A DNA stretch of 64,000 nt, from NCBI RefSeq assembly GCF_947500075.1, contig NZ_CANMQS010000002.1, positions 124,001 through 188,000 on the forward strand, read 5' to 3'. The position numbers and the translations under genes are program-made. The notes under the pieces are model-generated. The model was not told the DNA's origin. It was given only the letters and a program-made list of their open reading frames with translations, and did not search any database. This document shows positions 28,116 to 34,485 of the stretch, in pieces; the stretch's first letter is position 1; each line of letters starts with the position of its first letter. Source of the DNA: an uncultured Sulfitobacter sp. GTDB taxonomy: Bacteria > Pseudomonadota > Alphaproteobacteria > Rhodobacterales > Rhodobacteraceae.

Positions 28116-28282
28116 GGTGTGACGGGACCGCACGTGCCGGTCAGTTTTTTATTCCCGAGGACCTGTATATACAGGTGGGCGCCAGGTAACCGAACCAGGG
28201 CTCGGACAGAGCCAGCTCCCTCGGATTTGCTTAAGGCCACTGGAATGTAACGTCTCACGAACAGGGCAGAACCCGCCACACC
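28116..28282 (-). ncRNA. Candidate 6S-like regulatory RNA
   Basis: The 257 bp gap between two convergent genes folds, on the minus strand, into a long rod of about 167 nt. The closing stem pairs 28272-28282 with 28116-28126 (11 bp, one G-U). Inner helices pair 28261-28265 with 28162-28166, and 28237-28242 with 28172-28178 (one bulge). The tip has CCGA/TCGG (28190-28193 with 28221-28224) and GGCTC/GAGCC (28199-28203 with 28209-28213). A large asymmetric internal region and a small hairpin lie on the 3' side. Size, rod shape and the TGTTCGTGA segment near the 5' end recall bacterial 6S RNA (ssrS), which sequesters sigma-70 RNA polymerase. A sigma-70-type promoter fits the 5' end. The 6S assignment is from memory of the family and is unproven. 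Confidence 0.5.
28126..28150 (+). terminator. Rho-independent terminator after the nusB-linked membrane protein gene
   Basis: GACCG and CGGTC (28126-28130 with 28138-28142) close a short loop that can pair further with one bulge, followed by AGTTTTTT on the plus strand. On the minus strand the same bases would be the 3' hairpin of the candidate RNA. Confidence 0.75.
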
Positions 28283-28286
28283 ATCC

Positions 28287-28315
28287 TATGTAGGGGGCGG
28301 GGCAGCGGGCGGCAA
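28287..28315 (-). promoter_or_regulatory. Putative sigma-70 promoter for the candidate 6S-like RNA
   Basis: On the minus strand TTGCCG (28310-28315) and TACATA (28287-28292) are separated by exactly 17 bases. The predicted start, near 28280, coincides with the first base pairs of the closing stem of the candidate RNA. Confidence 0.5.
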
Positions 28316-28354
28316 TGGGTGTTGGGCAGAAAGCTTGCCTGCGTCAGCGCGGCC

Positions 28355-28768
28355 CTATCCTGCGATGTCCGCACGCATGCGCCCCAGATGCTCATCCCAG
28401 CCTTTGTCGAGGGCCATGAGCAGGCCGAATGGCTCAGCCCCTGTTGGAAGCCCTTCATGTTCCAGCGACAGACGGGTGCCGGTTTCCACGGCTTCAAGGT
28501 GCCATTTGACAAGGCTCACGGCATCTCCCATCGGTTTGATTGTAAAGGTATATTCCAGATATTCCGGCGCCCGCGCCGTGATCACCTTGCCCCACATCAG
28601 CAAATCACCACTGTCCGCGCCGAACATCTCCAGCGGTTTGCCTTCCTCCAGCGGCACTTTGGGCGGATGGAACCAGAGGGCGAGCTTGTCCGGCTGGGTG
28701 AGATACCCCCAGACGATGTCGCGCGGGGCGGCGAGGATGACAGACTTGCGCAGGGTATGAGTGGTCAT
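28355..28768 (-). CDS. SRPBCC (AHSA1-like) domain protein
   Basis: A 137-residue protein with a START-like helix-grip fold: VILAAPRDIVWGYLTQPDKLALWFHPP at the N-terminus and GTRLSLEHEGLP, GWDEHLGRMRA towards the C-terminus. AHSA1-type proteins bind hydrophobic ligands in a deep cavity; the ligand here is unknown. It overlaps the upstream ArsR-type gene by four bases. SRPBCC-ArsR pairs like this are frequent in proteobacteria, and the regulator probably controls both genes through the two operators upstream. Confidence 0.88.
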   Translation of the reverse strand: MTTHTLRKSVILAAPRDIVWGYLTQPDKLALWFHPPKVPLEEGKPLEMFGADSGDLLMWGKVITARAPEYLEYTFTIKPMGDAVSLVKWHLEAVETGTRLSLEHEGLPTGAEPFGLLMALDKGWDEHLGRMRADIAG

Positions 28769-29085
28769 TTGGTGTCCTTTTCAATGGCGTTTTTCAGGGC
28801 AGCAAGGCGGTCGTCCCAGAAATGATCGAAGAAATCGAGCCAATCGAGCACGGGCGCAAAGCCTGCGGGGTTGATGCGGTTGATGCGGGTGCGGCCGCGG
28901 GTCTCAACCGTGATGAGACCGCCATCGCTGAGCACGGTGAGATGTTTCTTCACCGCCGCCCGCGTCATGTCGAAATGCGCGGAAACGTCGGCGATCGTCA
29001 TCTCCTGCGCGGTGAGCATCTTGAGGATGTCACGGCGCGTCGGATCGGCGAGGGCGCGGAAGGTGGGTTGGCTGTGCGGGGTCAT
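28765..29085 (-). CDS. ArsR-family winged-helix regulator
   Basis: A 106-residue regulator with the ArsR HTH (FRALADPTRRDILKML, then MTIADVSAHFDMTRAAVKKHLTVL and GGLITVETRGRTR). There is no cysteine metal site, so it belongs to the non-metal subgroup that accompanies SRPBCC proteins. I start it at ATG 29085. A longer reading frame begins at 29115, but it would start inside the operator pair at 29098-29140, so the shorter form is preferred. It ends within the start of the SRPBCC gene. Confidence 0.9.
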   Translation of the reverse strand: MTPHSQPTFRALADPTRRDILKMLTAQEMTIADVSAHFDMTRAAVKKHLTVLSDGGLITVETRGRTRINRINPAGFAPVLDWLDFFDHFWDDRLAALKNAIEKDTK

Positions 29086-29097
29086 GGGGTCCTTTGT

Positions 29098-29140
29098 GAT
29101 ACTTTTCGGTATCATTTATAAAGAGATACTTTTTGGTATC
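29098..29140. promoter_or_regulatory. Two tandem operators upstream of the ArsR-SRPBCC operon
   Basis: GATACTTTTCGGTATC (29098-29113) and GATACTTTTTGGTATC (29125-29140) are near-identical sites 27 bp apart. Each has GATAC/GTATC half-sites around a six-base centre and is followed by AT. They lie 13-55 bases before the ArsR-type start and are probably its autoregulatory operators. Confidence 0.75.
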
Positions 29141-29323
29141 ATGTCAAGGTGCGTGATGGATAACATGAGGATCGCATCTTTAGGCATTGTAATAATTGGA
29201 TTATTGTCGCCTCGTTGTGGGCGTCTCTCCATCAGGTCACTGTTGATGGACAGGCAAATCTCCAGGCGCGGCGCGGTCCTCCATTCGCCAAAACAGATGG
29301 GATTCGCCGCCGGACTTGCCAAT

Positions 29324-29338
29324 GTTCACTAAATGTTC
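29324..29338 (+). promoter_or_regulatory. SOS box (LexA site) upstream of mmcB
   Basis: GTTCACTAAATGTTC is an exact GTTC-N7-GTTC, the direct-repeat LexA operator of alphaproteobacteria. It ends 12 bases before the chosen mmcB start. Confidence 0.88.
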
Positions 29339-29350
29339 ATAGTGGGTATC

Positions 29351-29821
29351 ATGGCCCAGGTTGACCTCACACCACAGACACGCACGCCGCAGCCGGGGCA
29401 ATTGCTGGCCCGTGGCGTCTGCCGTCATTTGGCCAGTCATGGCTTCGTCTGCGTCGAAGAACTCGTGCCCACACGCGGCCTGCGGGTGGACGTGATGGCA
29501 CTGGGCCCGAAGGGGGAAGTCTGGATCGTCGAATGCAAATCCAGCCGCGCCGATTTCACCTCAGATGCGAAATGGGACGGGTATCTGGAATGGGCTGACC
29601 GGTTTTTCTGGGCGGTCGATGCGGATTTTCCGGTTGAAATGCTGCCGGATGACACCGGATTGATCATTGCGGACGCCTACGCGGGTGAAATCATCCGCAT
29701 GGGGCCTGAGACGCGGCTTGCGCCCGCGCGCCGCAAGGTAATGGTGCAGAAGTTTGCCTTCCACGCCGCCCGGAGGCTGCACCAGCTGCGCGATCCGGAC
29801 ATGCAGATGCCGCTGGACTGA
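29351..29821 (+). CDS. mmcB: MmcB family DNA repair protein
   Basis: A 156-residue protein with a PD-(D/E)XK nuclease-like core: RVDVMALGPKGEVWIVECKS gives the D and the ExK, followed by DFTSDAKWDGYLEWADRFFWAV. MmcB was found in Caulobacter as an SOS-induced mutagenesis/repair gene. An exact SOS box lies just upstream, which agrees with that. A start 18 bases earlier would fall within the SOS box, so ATG 29351 (MAQVDLTPQ) is preferred. Nuclease activity is inferred from the motif only. Confidence 0.9.
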   Translation: MAQVDLTPQTRTPQPGQLLARGVCRHLASHGFVCVEELVPTRGLRVDVMALGPKGEVWIVECKSSRADFTSDAKWDGYLEWADRFFWAVDADFPVEMLPDDTGLIIADAYAGEIIRMGPETRLAPARRKVMVQKFAFHAARRLHQLRDPDMQMPLD

Positions 29822-29825
29822 CCTG

Positions 29826-30011
29826 TCAGCCCTTGCCACCCACACGGTTGGCTGCTGCGGTGATTTCCTCTGCAATCTCAAGCGCTTCTTCGGGAGTGAA
29901 GTCCATTGGAACCTCAACGCCTTCGGCTTCAACAAAAAGCCGCACCATGCCTGCATCGGTGGGGCCGATTTGCAGATTTGCGGTGATGTCACGTTCGCTG
30001 TTGATGCCCAT
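29826..30011 (-). CDS. Small acidic protein of unknown function
   Basis: A 61-residue protein (MGINSERDITANLQIGPTDA onwards) ending in FTPEEALEIAEEITAAANR. It appears to be a beta-strand pair followed by an acidic helix. I recall similar short proteins as a conserved unknown family in Rhodobacteraceae but cannot assign a function. An AGGAGAG ribosome site precedes the ATG. It converges on mmcB with a four-base gap between stop codons. Confidence 0.75.
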   Translation of the reverse strand: MGINSERDITANLQIGPTDAGMVRLFVEAEGVEVPMDFTPEEALEIAEEITAAANRVGGKG

Positions 30012-30088
30012 GGGTCTCTCCTGTCACGGCAGCTATCGCTAGCGCGCCGGCGATTGAAAGGCAAGCGGGAGGCGGGCATTCTGGGCCC

Positions 30089-30571
30089 ATGGATGAGATT
30101 GTATTGAAACGTTTTGGACCTGCGGACCGCGACTGGCTGGTGGCACAGCACCGGGACCATTACGCCGCTGAAGAGGGGTTTGATGACACCTTTGGCGAGT
30201 TGGTGGGCCGGATCGTTGATGATTTCCTCGCCGATCACAACCCGGTGGCGGAGGTCGGCTGGATCGCGTGGCGGGGCGATCAGCGGCTGGGATCGGTCTT
30301 TTGCGTGCGGCTGGACGAAGAGACGGCCAAGCTGCGGCTCTTCCTGTTGACGCCGGAGGCGCGGGGCTCGGGACTGGGCCGCCGGATGCTGGCACACAAC
30401 ATGGATTTCGCGCGCGCTGCCGGATACCGCCGGATGCAGCTCTGGACCCACGAATCCCATCGCGCGGCGGGTGCGCTCTATGCCAGGGCCGGTTGGGAAC
30501 TGACGGACAGCAAGCCGGTGCATTCTTTCGGAAAGCCCAATGTGGAACAGACTTGGCGGATCACGCTTTAG
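30089..30571 (+). CDS. GNAT-family N-acetyltransferase
   Basis: A 160-residue acetyltransferase with the acetyl-CoA pyrophosphate loop motif EARGSGLGRRMLAHNMDFAR (R/Q-x-x-G-x-G/A) at about residues 97-116, then LWTHESHRAAGALYARAGWE. Its substrate is unknown. It is close to the MarR-associated C-terminal GNAT modules in sequence but has no HTH. It ends 53 bases before tRNA-His. Confidence 0.88.
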   Translation: MDEIVLKRFGPADRDWLVAQHRDHYAAEEGFDDTFGELVGRIVDDFLADHNPVAEVGWIAWRGDQRLGSVFCVRLDEETAKLRLFLLTPEARGSGLGRRMLAHNMDFARAAGYRRMQLWTHESHRAAGALYARAGWELTDSKPVHSFGKPNVEQTWRITL

Positions 30572-30624
30572 CGGGTGATCGGGGTCTTGCAATCTGCCAG
30601 TCGGGGCGATAAATCGAGGCCTGT

Positions 30625-30701
30625 GCCGCCTTAGCTCAGTTGGTTAGAGCGCTTGATTGTGGATCAAGAGGTCCCTGGTTCGAGACCAGGAGGTGGTACC
30701 A
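30625..30701 (+). tRNA. tRNA-His (anticodon GTG)
   Basis: A 77-nt cloverleaf including an encoded CCA. The anticodon stem CTTGA/TCAAG encloses the loop TTGTGGA with anticodon GTG at 30659-30661. The T-arm is CCTGG/CCAGG with TTCGAGA. The acceptor starts with G1 facing U72; the base before it is T, so the usual extra G-1 is not encoded, and the discriminator is A73. This matches the unusual tRNA-His known from a clade of alphaproteobacteria whose HisRS does not need G-1. Confidence 0.97.
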
Positions 30702-30770
30702 CCCTTCATCTTTTGTTGCTGTGTTTGCGCCTGACCTTCGGACGTTGTTCATGGGGGAGAGCGGGCGCAT

Positions 30771-30795
30771 GGATATTTTTGGCCAAAAAGAGGGG
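30771..30795 (+). repeat. Dispersed repeat with ATATTTTTGGCCAAAAA core, copy 3
   Basis: It matches copy 1 (12242-12267, other strand) at 25 of 26 positions. It sits between tRNA-His and the 3' end of the minus-strand gene at 30801, again next to gene ends. Confidence 0.8.
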
Positions 30796-30800
30796 CGGGG

Positions 30801-31085
30801 TCAGTCAATCCTGATCGTTTGGCGCAAGGCACCGGTGAGCCGGTCATAGATCAGTATTTCATTGTTGTCCGTTACCACCGCATACCAATCGGCGGCCTGA
30901 GTGAAGGCCTGGGCGCTGACACCCTCGGGCAGGGTGATCTGATCGGGCAGGGGCGGCGCGTCCCGTTGAAGCCGGGTGACAAGCAGGCCCACAACCACTA
31001 GAACGCCGCAAATCATCACGGCGGTCAGCACCGTCACCATACGGCGCAGAAACCGCAGGTTTGCAGGCTCAATCGGATCATCCAT
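30801..31085 (-). CDS. Small single-span membrane protein (DUF6476-like)
   Basis: A 94-residue protein with one hydrophobic segment (VTVLTAVMICGVLVVVGLLV, about residues 18-37) and a C-terminal domain that reads like one beta-propeller blade (GVSAQAFTQAADWYAVVTDN, then EILIYDRLTGALRQTI). I recall it as the DUF6476 family next to rluD in Rhodobacteraceae. I start it at ATG 31085. That start codon overlaps the rluD start codon on the other strand, since both use the palindrome CATG. A longer reading frame upstream lies inside rluD and is rejected. Confidence 0.85.
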   Translation of the reverse strand: MDDPIEPANLRFLRRMVTVLTAVMICGVLVVVGLLVTRLQRDAPPLPDQITLPEGVSAQAFTQAADWYAVVTDNNEILIYDRLTGALRQTIRID

Positions 31086-32106
31086 GTCGCAACGCACCAT
31101 CACCTTCACGCTGGCAGAGGCGCCACCGCCCCGTCTTGATAAGGCCCTCGCGCGCGATGTGCCAGAGGCCGCGCAATTGTCGCGCACACGGCTGGCGCGG
31201 TTGATCGCGGAGGGCGCGGTTTCGGTCAATGGCACGGTGGTCGAAGACCCGCGCGGGCGGGTGACGGAGGGCGATCACGTCAGCATCACCGTTGAGGTTG
31301 CTGTGGAAAGCCATATCGAGGCGGAGGATATTCCGCTGGACGTGGTGTTTGAGGATGACGATCTGATCGTGGTGAACAAACCCGTAGGCATGGTGGTGCA
31401 TCCGGCACCGGGCACGCCGTCGGGGACGTTGGTCAATGCGTTGCTGGCCCATTGCGGGGATCATCTGTCGGGCGTTGGTGGCGTCAAACGTCCGGGCATT
31501 GTGCACCGGATTGATAAAGATACCAGTGGTTTACTCGTCGTTGCTAAATCAGATGCGGCGCATCACGGTCTGGCCGCGCAGTTTGAGCAGCACAGTGTGG
31601 AGCGGTATTACAAGGCGCTGGTTTACGGCGCACCGGATGGCAGCGATCCGCGCTTGCGGGGCATCAAGGGCGCGTCGTTCGAGCCGGGCAATATCCTCAA
31701 GCTGACCACCCAGCTGGCGCGCCACCGCACGGACCGACAGCGGCAGGCGGTGTTGTTTCAGGGCGGCAAACACGCGGTCACACGCGCACGGCGGGTGGCG
31801 CAATTTGGCACGCCGCCGGTGCTGGCGCTGATGGAATGCTGGCTGGAAACCGGGCGCACCCATCAGATCCGCGTGCATATGGCCCATGCGGGCCATGCTT
31901 TGGTGGGCGATCAGACCTATGGCGGGAAACGCAAACTGCCGCGCACGGCCCTGTCCGAAAGGGCGGCCGAAGCGGTGCGGGCTTTCCCCAGACAGGCGCT
32001 GCATGCAGCCGTTTTGGGGTTTGAACACCCCGTAACGAACGAAAACATGCGGTTTGAAGCAGCTTTGCCGGAAGATATGGAAAACCTTCTCAAAACGCTG
32101 GGTTGA
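31084..32106 (+). CDS. rluD: Ribosomal large subunit pseudouridine synthase (RluD-type)
   Basis: A 340-residue pseudouridine synthase. An N-terminal S4 RNA-binding domain (RLDKALARDVPEAAQLSRTR) is followed by the catalytic domain with the motif HRIDKDTSGLLVVAK holding the catalytic Asp. Later come RYYKALVYG and RTHQIRVHMAHAGH. It modifies uridines of 23S rRNA, in E. coli at helix 69. RluC and RluA are alternatives, but length and the S4 domain favour RluD/RluC. Its ATG overlaps the start codon of the divergent DUF6476-like gene, so its promoter must lie inside that gene. Confidence 0.92.
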   Translation: MSQRTITFTLAEAPPPRLDKALARDVPEAAQLSRTRLARLIAEGAVSVNGTVVEDPRGRVTEGDHVSITVEVAVESHIEAEDIPLDVVFEDDDLIVVNKPVGMVVHPAPGTPSGTLVNALLAHCGDHLSGVGGVKRPGIVHRIDKDTSGLLVVAKSDAAHHGLAAQFEQHSVERYYKALVYGAPDGSDPRLRGIKGASFEPGNILKLTTQLARHRTDRQRQAVLFQGGKHAVTRARRVAQFGTPPVLALMECWLETGRTHQIRVHMAHAGHALVGDQTYGGKRKLPRTALSERAAEAVRAFPRQALHAAVLGFEHPVTNENMRFEAALPEDMENLLKTLG

Positions 32107-32214
32107 GGGGCATTTCTGCGGGGTGATGCACCGCACAGGTGCGTGAGCGCACGGGGCATTTACTTTTATTTCATAGCTCCTTTGGCAATACTGCACAAAA
32201 GACGACCGATATCT

Positions 32215-32243
32215 TGAACCGACCACAAACTGCCCCCATATGG
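32215..32243 (+). promoter_or_regulatory. Heat-shock (sigma-32 type) promoter and leader hairpin before rpoH
   Basis: CTTGAA (32215-32220) and CCCCATAT (32236-32243) are separated by 15 bases and match the sigma-32 consensus CTTGAA-N11-16-CCCCATNT. Transcription would start near 32250. The short leader then contains a 6 bp hairpin, GCCCTA/TAGGGC with loop AACA (32254-32269), just before the AGGGAAGGA ribosome site. This suggests autoregulation of rpoH and perhaps translational control. Confidence 0.75.
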
Positions 32244-32286
32244 ATGTTAAGGCCCTAAACATAGGGCATTCAGGGAAGGACATGAC

Positions 32287-33183
32287 ATGGCCAATTACGC
32301 AAATCTACCGGCACCCACCCCAGAAGGCGGTTTGAACCGGTACATGCAGGAAATCCGCAAGTTCCCCCTGCTTGAGCCCGAGCAGGAGTATATGCTTGCC
32401 AAACGCTGGGTCGAAGAACAGGACACGGAAGCGGCGCATCAGATGGTGACGTCTCACCTGCGTCTGGCGGCCAAGATTGCCATGGGATACCGTGGCTATG
32501 GCCTGCCGCAGGCTGAGGTCATTTCGGAAGCCAACGTTGGCCTGATGCAGGCCGTCAAACGCTTTGACCCTGAAAAGGGTTTCCGCCTGGCGACCTATGC
32601 GATGTGGTGGATCCGGGCCTCGATCCAGGAGTACATCCTGCGGTCCTGGTCTCTGGTGAAACTGGGCACGACCTCCGGTCAGAAGAAGCTGTTTTTCAAC
32701 CTGCGCAAGGCCAAGAACAAGATTGGTGCGCTGGAGGAAGGCGATCTGCGCCCTGAAAACGTCAAGACCATCGCGACCCAACTGGGCGTGACGGAGGCCG
32801 AAGTGATCTCGATGAACCGGCGCATGTCGGGCGGAGATGCGTCATTGAACGCGCAGGTCGGCTCTGATGGTGAAGGCACCATGCAGTGGCAGGACTGGTT
32901 GGAGGATGAAGATGCCGATCAGGCCGGTGATTACGAGGCCCGTGATGAGTTGGAAACCCGCCGTGAAATGCTGGCTGAAGCGCTGGATGTGTTGAACGAT
33001 CGGGAGAAAGACATCCTGACCCAGCGCCGCCTCAGCGATGAGACCATCACACTGGAGGATTTGTCGAGCCAGTATGACGTGAGTCGCGAACGCATTCGTC
33101 AGATCGAAGTGCGCGCTTTTGAGAAACTGCAAAAGCGCATGCGTGAACTGGCGAAAGAGAAGGGGATGCTGGCGTCAGCCTGA
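32287..33183 (+). CDS. rpoH: RNA polymerase sigma factor RpoH (sigma-32)
   Basis: A 298-residue heat-shock sigma factor. It carries regions 2 (HLRLAAKIAMGYRGYGLP and FRLATYAMWWIRASIQEYIL) and 4 ([18 protein letters not shown]). The RpoH-specific box QKKLFFNLR lies at 132-140. It has only the RpoH-sized N-terminus and no region 1.1. Alphaproteobacteria often have two RpoH paralogues; which one this is cannot be decided here. It is preceded by a good sigma-32-type promoter and followed by a strong terminator. Confidence 0.96.
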   Translation: MANYANLPAPTPEGGLNRYMQEIRKFPLLEPEQEYMLAKRWVEEQDTEAAHQMVTSHLRLAAKIAMGYRGYGLPQAEVISEANVGLMQAVKRFDPEKGFRLATYAMWWIRASIQEYILRSWSLVKLGTTSGQKKLFFNLRKAKNKIGALEEGDLRPENVKTIATQLGVTEAEVISMNRRMSGGDASLNAQVGSDGEGTMQWQDWLEDEDADQAGDYEARDELETRREMLAEALDVLNDREKDILTQRRLSDETITLEDLSSQYDVSRERIRQIEVRAFEKLQKRMRELAKEKGMLASA

Positions 33184-33206
33184 CCCCACCACCTTGACGA
33201 AAGAAC

Positions 33207-33239
33207 GACCCTGCCCGCATGATCGGGCAGGGTCTTTTT
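33207..33239 (+). terminator. Rho-independent terminator after rpoH
   Basis: An 11 bp perfect stem (GACCCTGCCCG with CGGGCAGGGTC, six-base loop) is followed directly by TTTTT. It is the strongest terminator in the window. Confidence 0.95.
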
Positions 33240-33253
33240 GTATGGAGGGAGCC

Positions 33254-33523
33254 ATGGCAGGCGGTTGGGCAAAAGACGGCGCGGTGTCTGAACAGATTGA
33301 GGCGTCCATCAATGATGAATTGGCGCGGATGCAGCAGCGCCGCGCGCCGGTGGGGGAAAGCCTGACCCATTGCGCGGAATGCGAGGAACCGATCCCCGAG
33401 GCACGGCGGGAGGCCCTGCCGGGCGTGAAGCTGTGTATCGACTGCGTGCAGGAGCGGGATGCGCAGTTCAAGGCGCGGGGCGGGATCAATCGGCGTGGGT
33501 CAAAGGACAGTCAGCTGAAGTAG
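33254..33523 (+). CDS. DksA/TraR family zinc-finger protein (short form)
   Basis: An 89-residue protein with the four-cysteine DksA/TraR finger CAECEEPIPEARREALPGVK followed by CIDC. The N-terminal coiled coil is very short, as in TraR and the YbiI-type proteins, so it may act at the RNA polymerase secondary channel without needing ppGpp; this is inference from size. ATG 33254 is chosen because GGAGGGAGCC lies just before it. An in-frame ATG at 33242 is part of that ribosome-site sequence. Its 3' end overlaps the converging ADP-ribosylglycohydrolase-like gene by 13 bases. Confidence 0.9.
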   Translation: MAGGWAKDGAVSEQIEASINDELARMQQRRAPVGESLTHCAECEEPIPEARREALPGVKLCIDCVQERDAQFKARGGINRRGSKDSQLK

Positions 33524-34464
33524 AGATCTGTGACCGCCAGCCTGTCTATCCATTCAGGCGGGATGCCGTTGTCGCCTCCAACCCCATAGAGCGCGCCCAT
33601 GACAGCGCCCAGCAGCATGGCCCGGCCGCAATTGTCGCCACCAGCGTAGATGTTGTTGCGGATGGCGTCGCGGAAGGACGGGGTGGTGGCCATGTTGTGG
33701 GTCACGCTTGGCACGCCGTAGCTGAGATCACAGGCGAGGCCAAAGTGTTTGGTCGCCGCATTTGTGTCCTGATCCGTCATCGCAAGCGCCTGGTTGAGGC
33801 GGTCGAGCGGTTCGCCTTCGGCCACATTGCAGCCCGCCTCGATGATGGTTGTCATGTCATCGGCATAAAGCGCTGCCGCCATCATATGCGCGCAGATGCG
33901 GCCATAGGCGCGGGCTTCTTCATGGTCGCTGGTGGCGCGGATGGCGTCATCGACGGTGGCGTCAAAGGCATCACCGCTGATCTTTTGCGCCCAAAGCGCG
34001 GGGATCAGGCCGGGCAGTTTGGCGATGGCAGGCATTTGCACATCCACGGCGCCCCGTGTTTGAGCCAGTTTGTCCTCCTCCGCCTTGGCGAAGTTGTCCA
34101 GACTGCCGCGCGTGGCGTGGTCGATATAGCCTACATAGGTGCCGCCGTAGCCGAAATGGGCGCAGAAGGCTTTGATGTAGGTTTGCAGATCAAAGGCACC
34201 GTTGTTTTGGGCCAGTGCGCGCTGCATGACGATCAACTGCTCCCCATACTGCGATTGCTGGCCGGGCACGCGGTTCGGATGCGCAAAATAGGCGGGGACG
34301 CCCTCGTAATTCTCTGCCTGTGGTGCCGTGAATTCCGGCGCCTCAGGCACCCGTTTGCGGATGTGGTCCTGATCGTAGATCCAGTGGAGCCCCATGGTTG
34401 CCGCGTCGGCGACAAGCGCGCCCAAGACCATGTTCTTGCTGCGGTTTTGCACGTCATTTGCCAT
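33511..34464 (-). CDS. ADP-ribosylglycohydrolase (J1-crystallin-like) family protein
   Basis: A 317-residue protein of the ADP-ribosylglycohydrolase fold, with the N-terminal GALVADAATMGLHWIYD and the C-terminal GGDNCGRAMLLGAVMGALYG. In canonical DraG/ARH enzymes the latter reads GGDTDTxGAixGA, and the two aspartates bind the metal. Here the second Asp-containing triplet is replaced by NCG. The protein therefore resembles the J1-crystallin branch, whose activity is uncertain. It lies 21 bases after oligoendopeptidase F on the same strand and may be cotranscribed with it. Substrate unknown. Confidence 0.85.
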   Translation of the reverse strand: MANDVQNRSKNMVLGALVADAATMGLHWIYDQDHIRKRVPEAPEFTAPQAENYEGVPAYFAHPNRVPGQQSQYGEQLIVMQRALAQNNGAFDLQTYIKAFCAHFGYGGTYVGYIDHATRGSLDNFAKAEEDKLAQTRGAVDVQMPAIAKLPGLIPALWAQKISGDAFDATVDDAIRATSDHEEARAYGRICAHMMAAALYADDMTTIIEAGCNVAEGEPLDRLNQALAMTDQDTNAATKHFGLACDLSYGVPSVTHNMATTPSFRDAIRNNIYAGGDNCGRAMLLGAVMGALYGVGGDNGIPPEWIDRLAVTDLYFS

Positions 34465-34485
34465 GGGGGTCTCCTTTGGTGTGGA

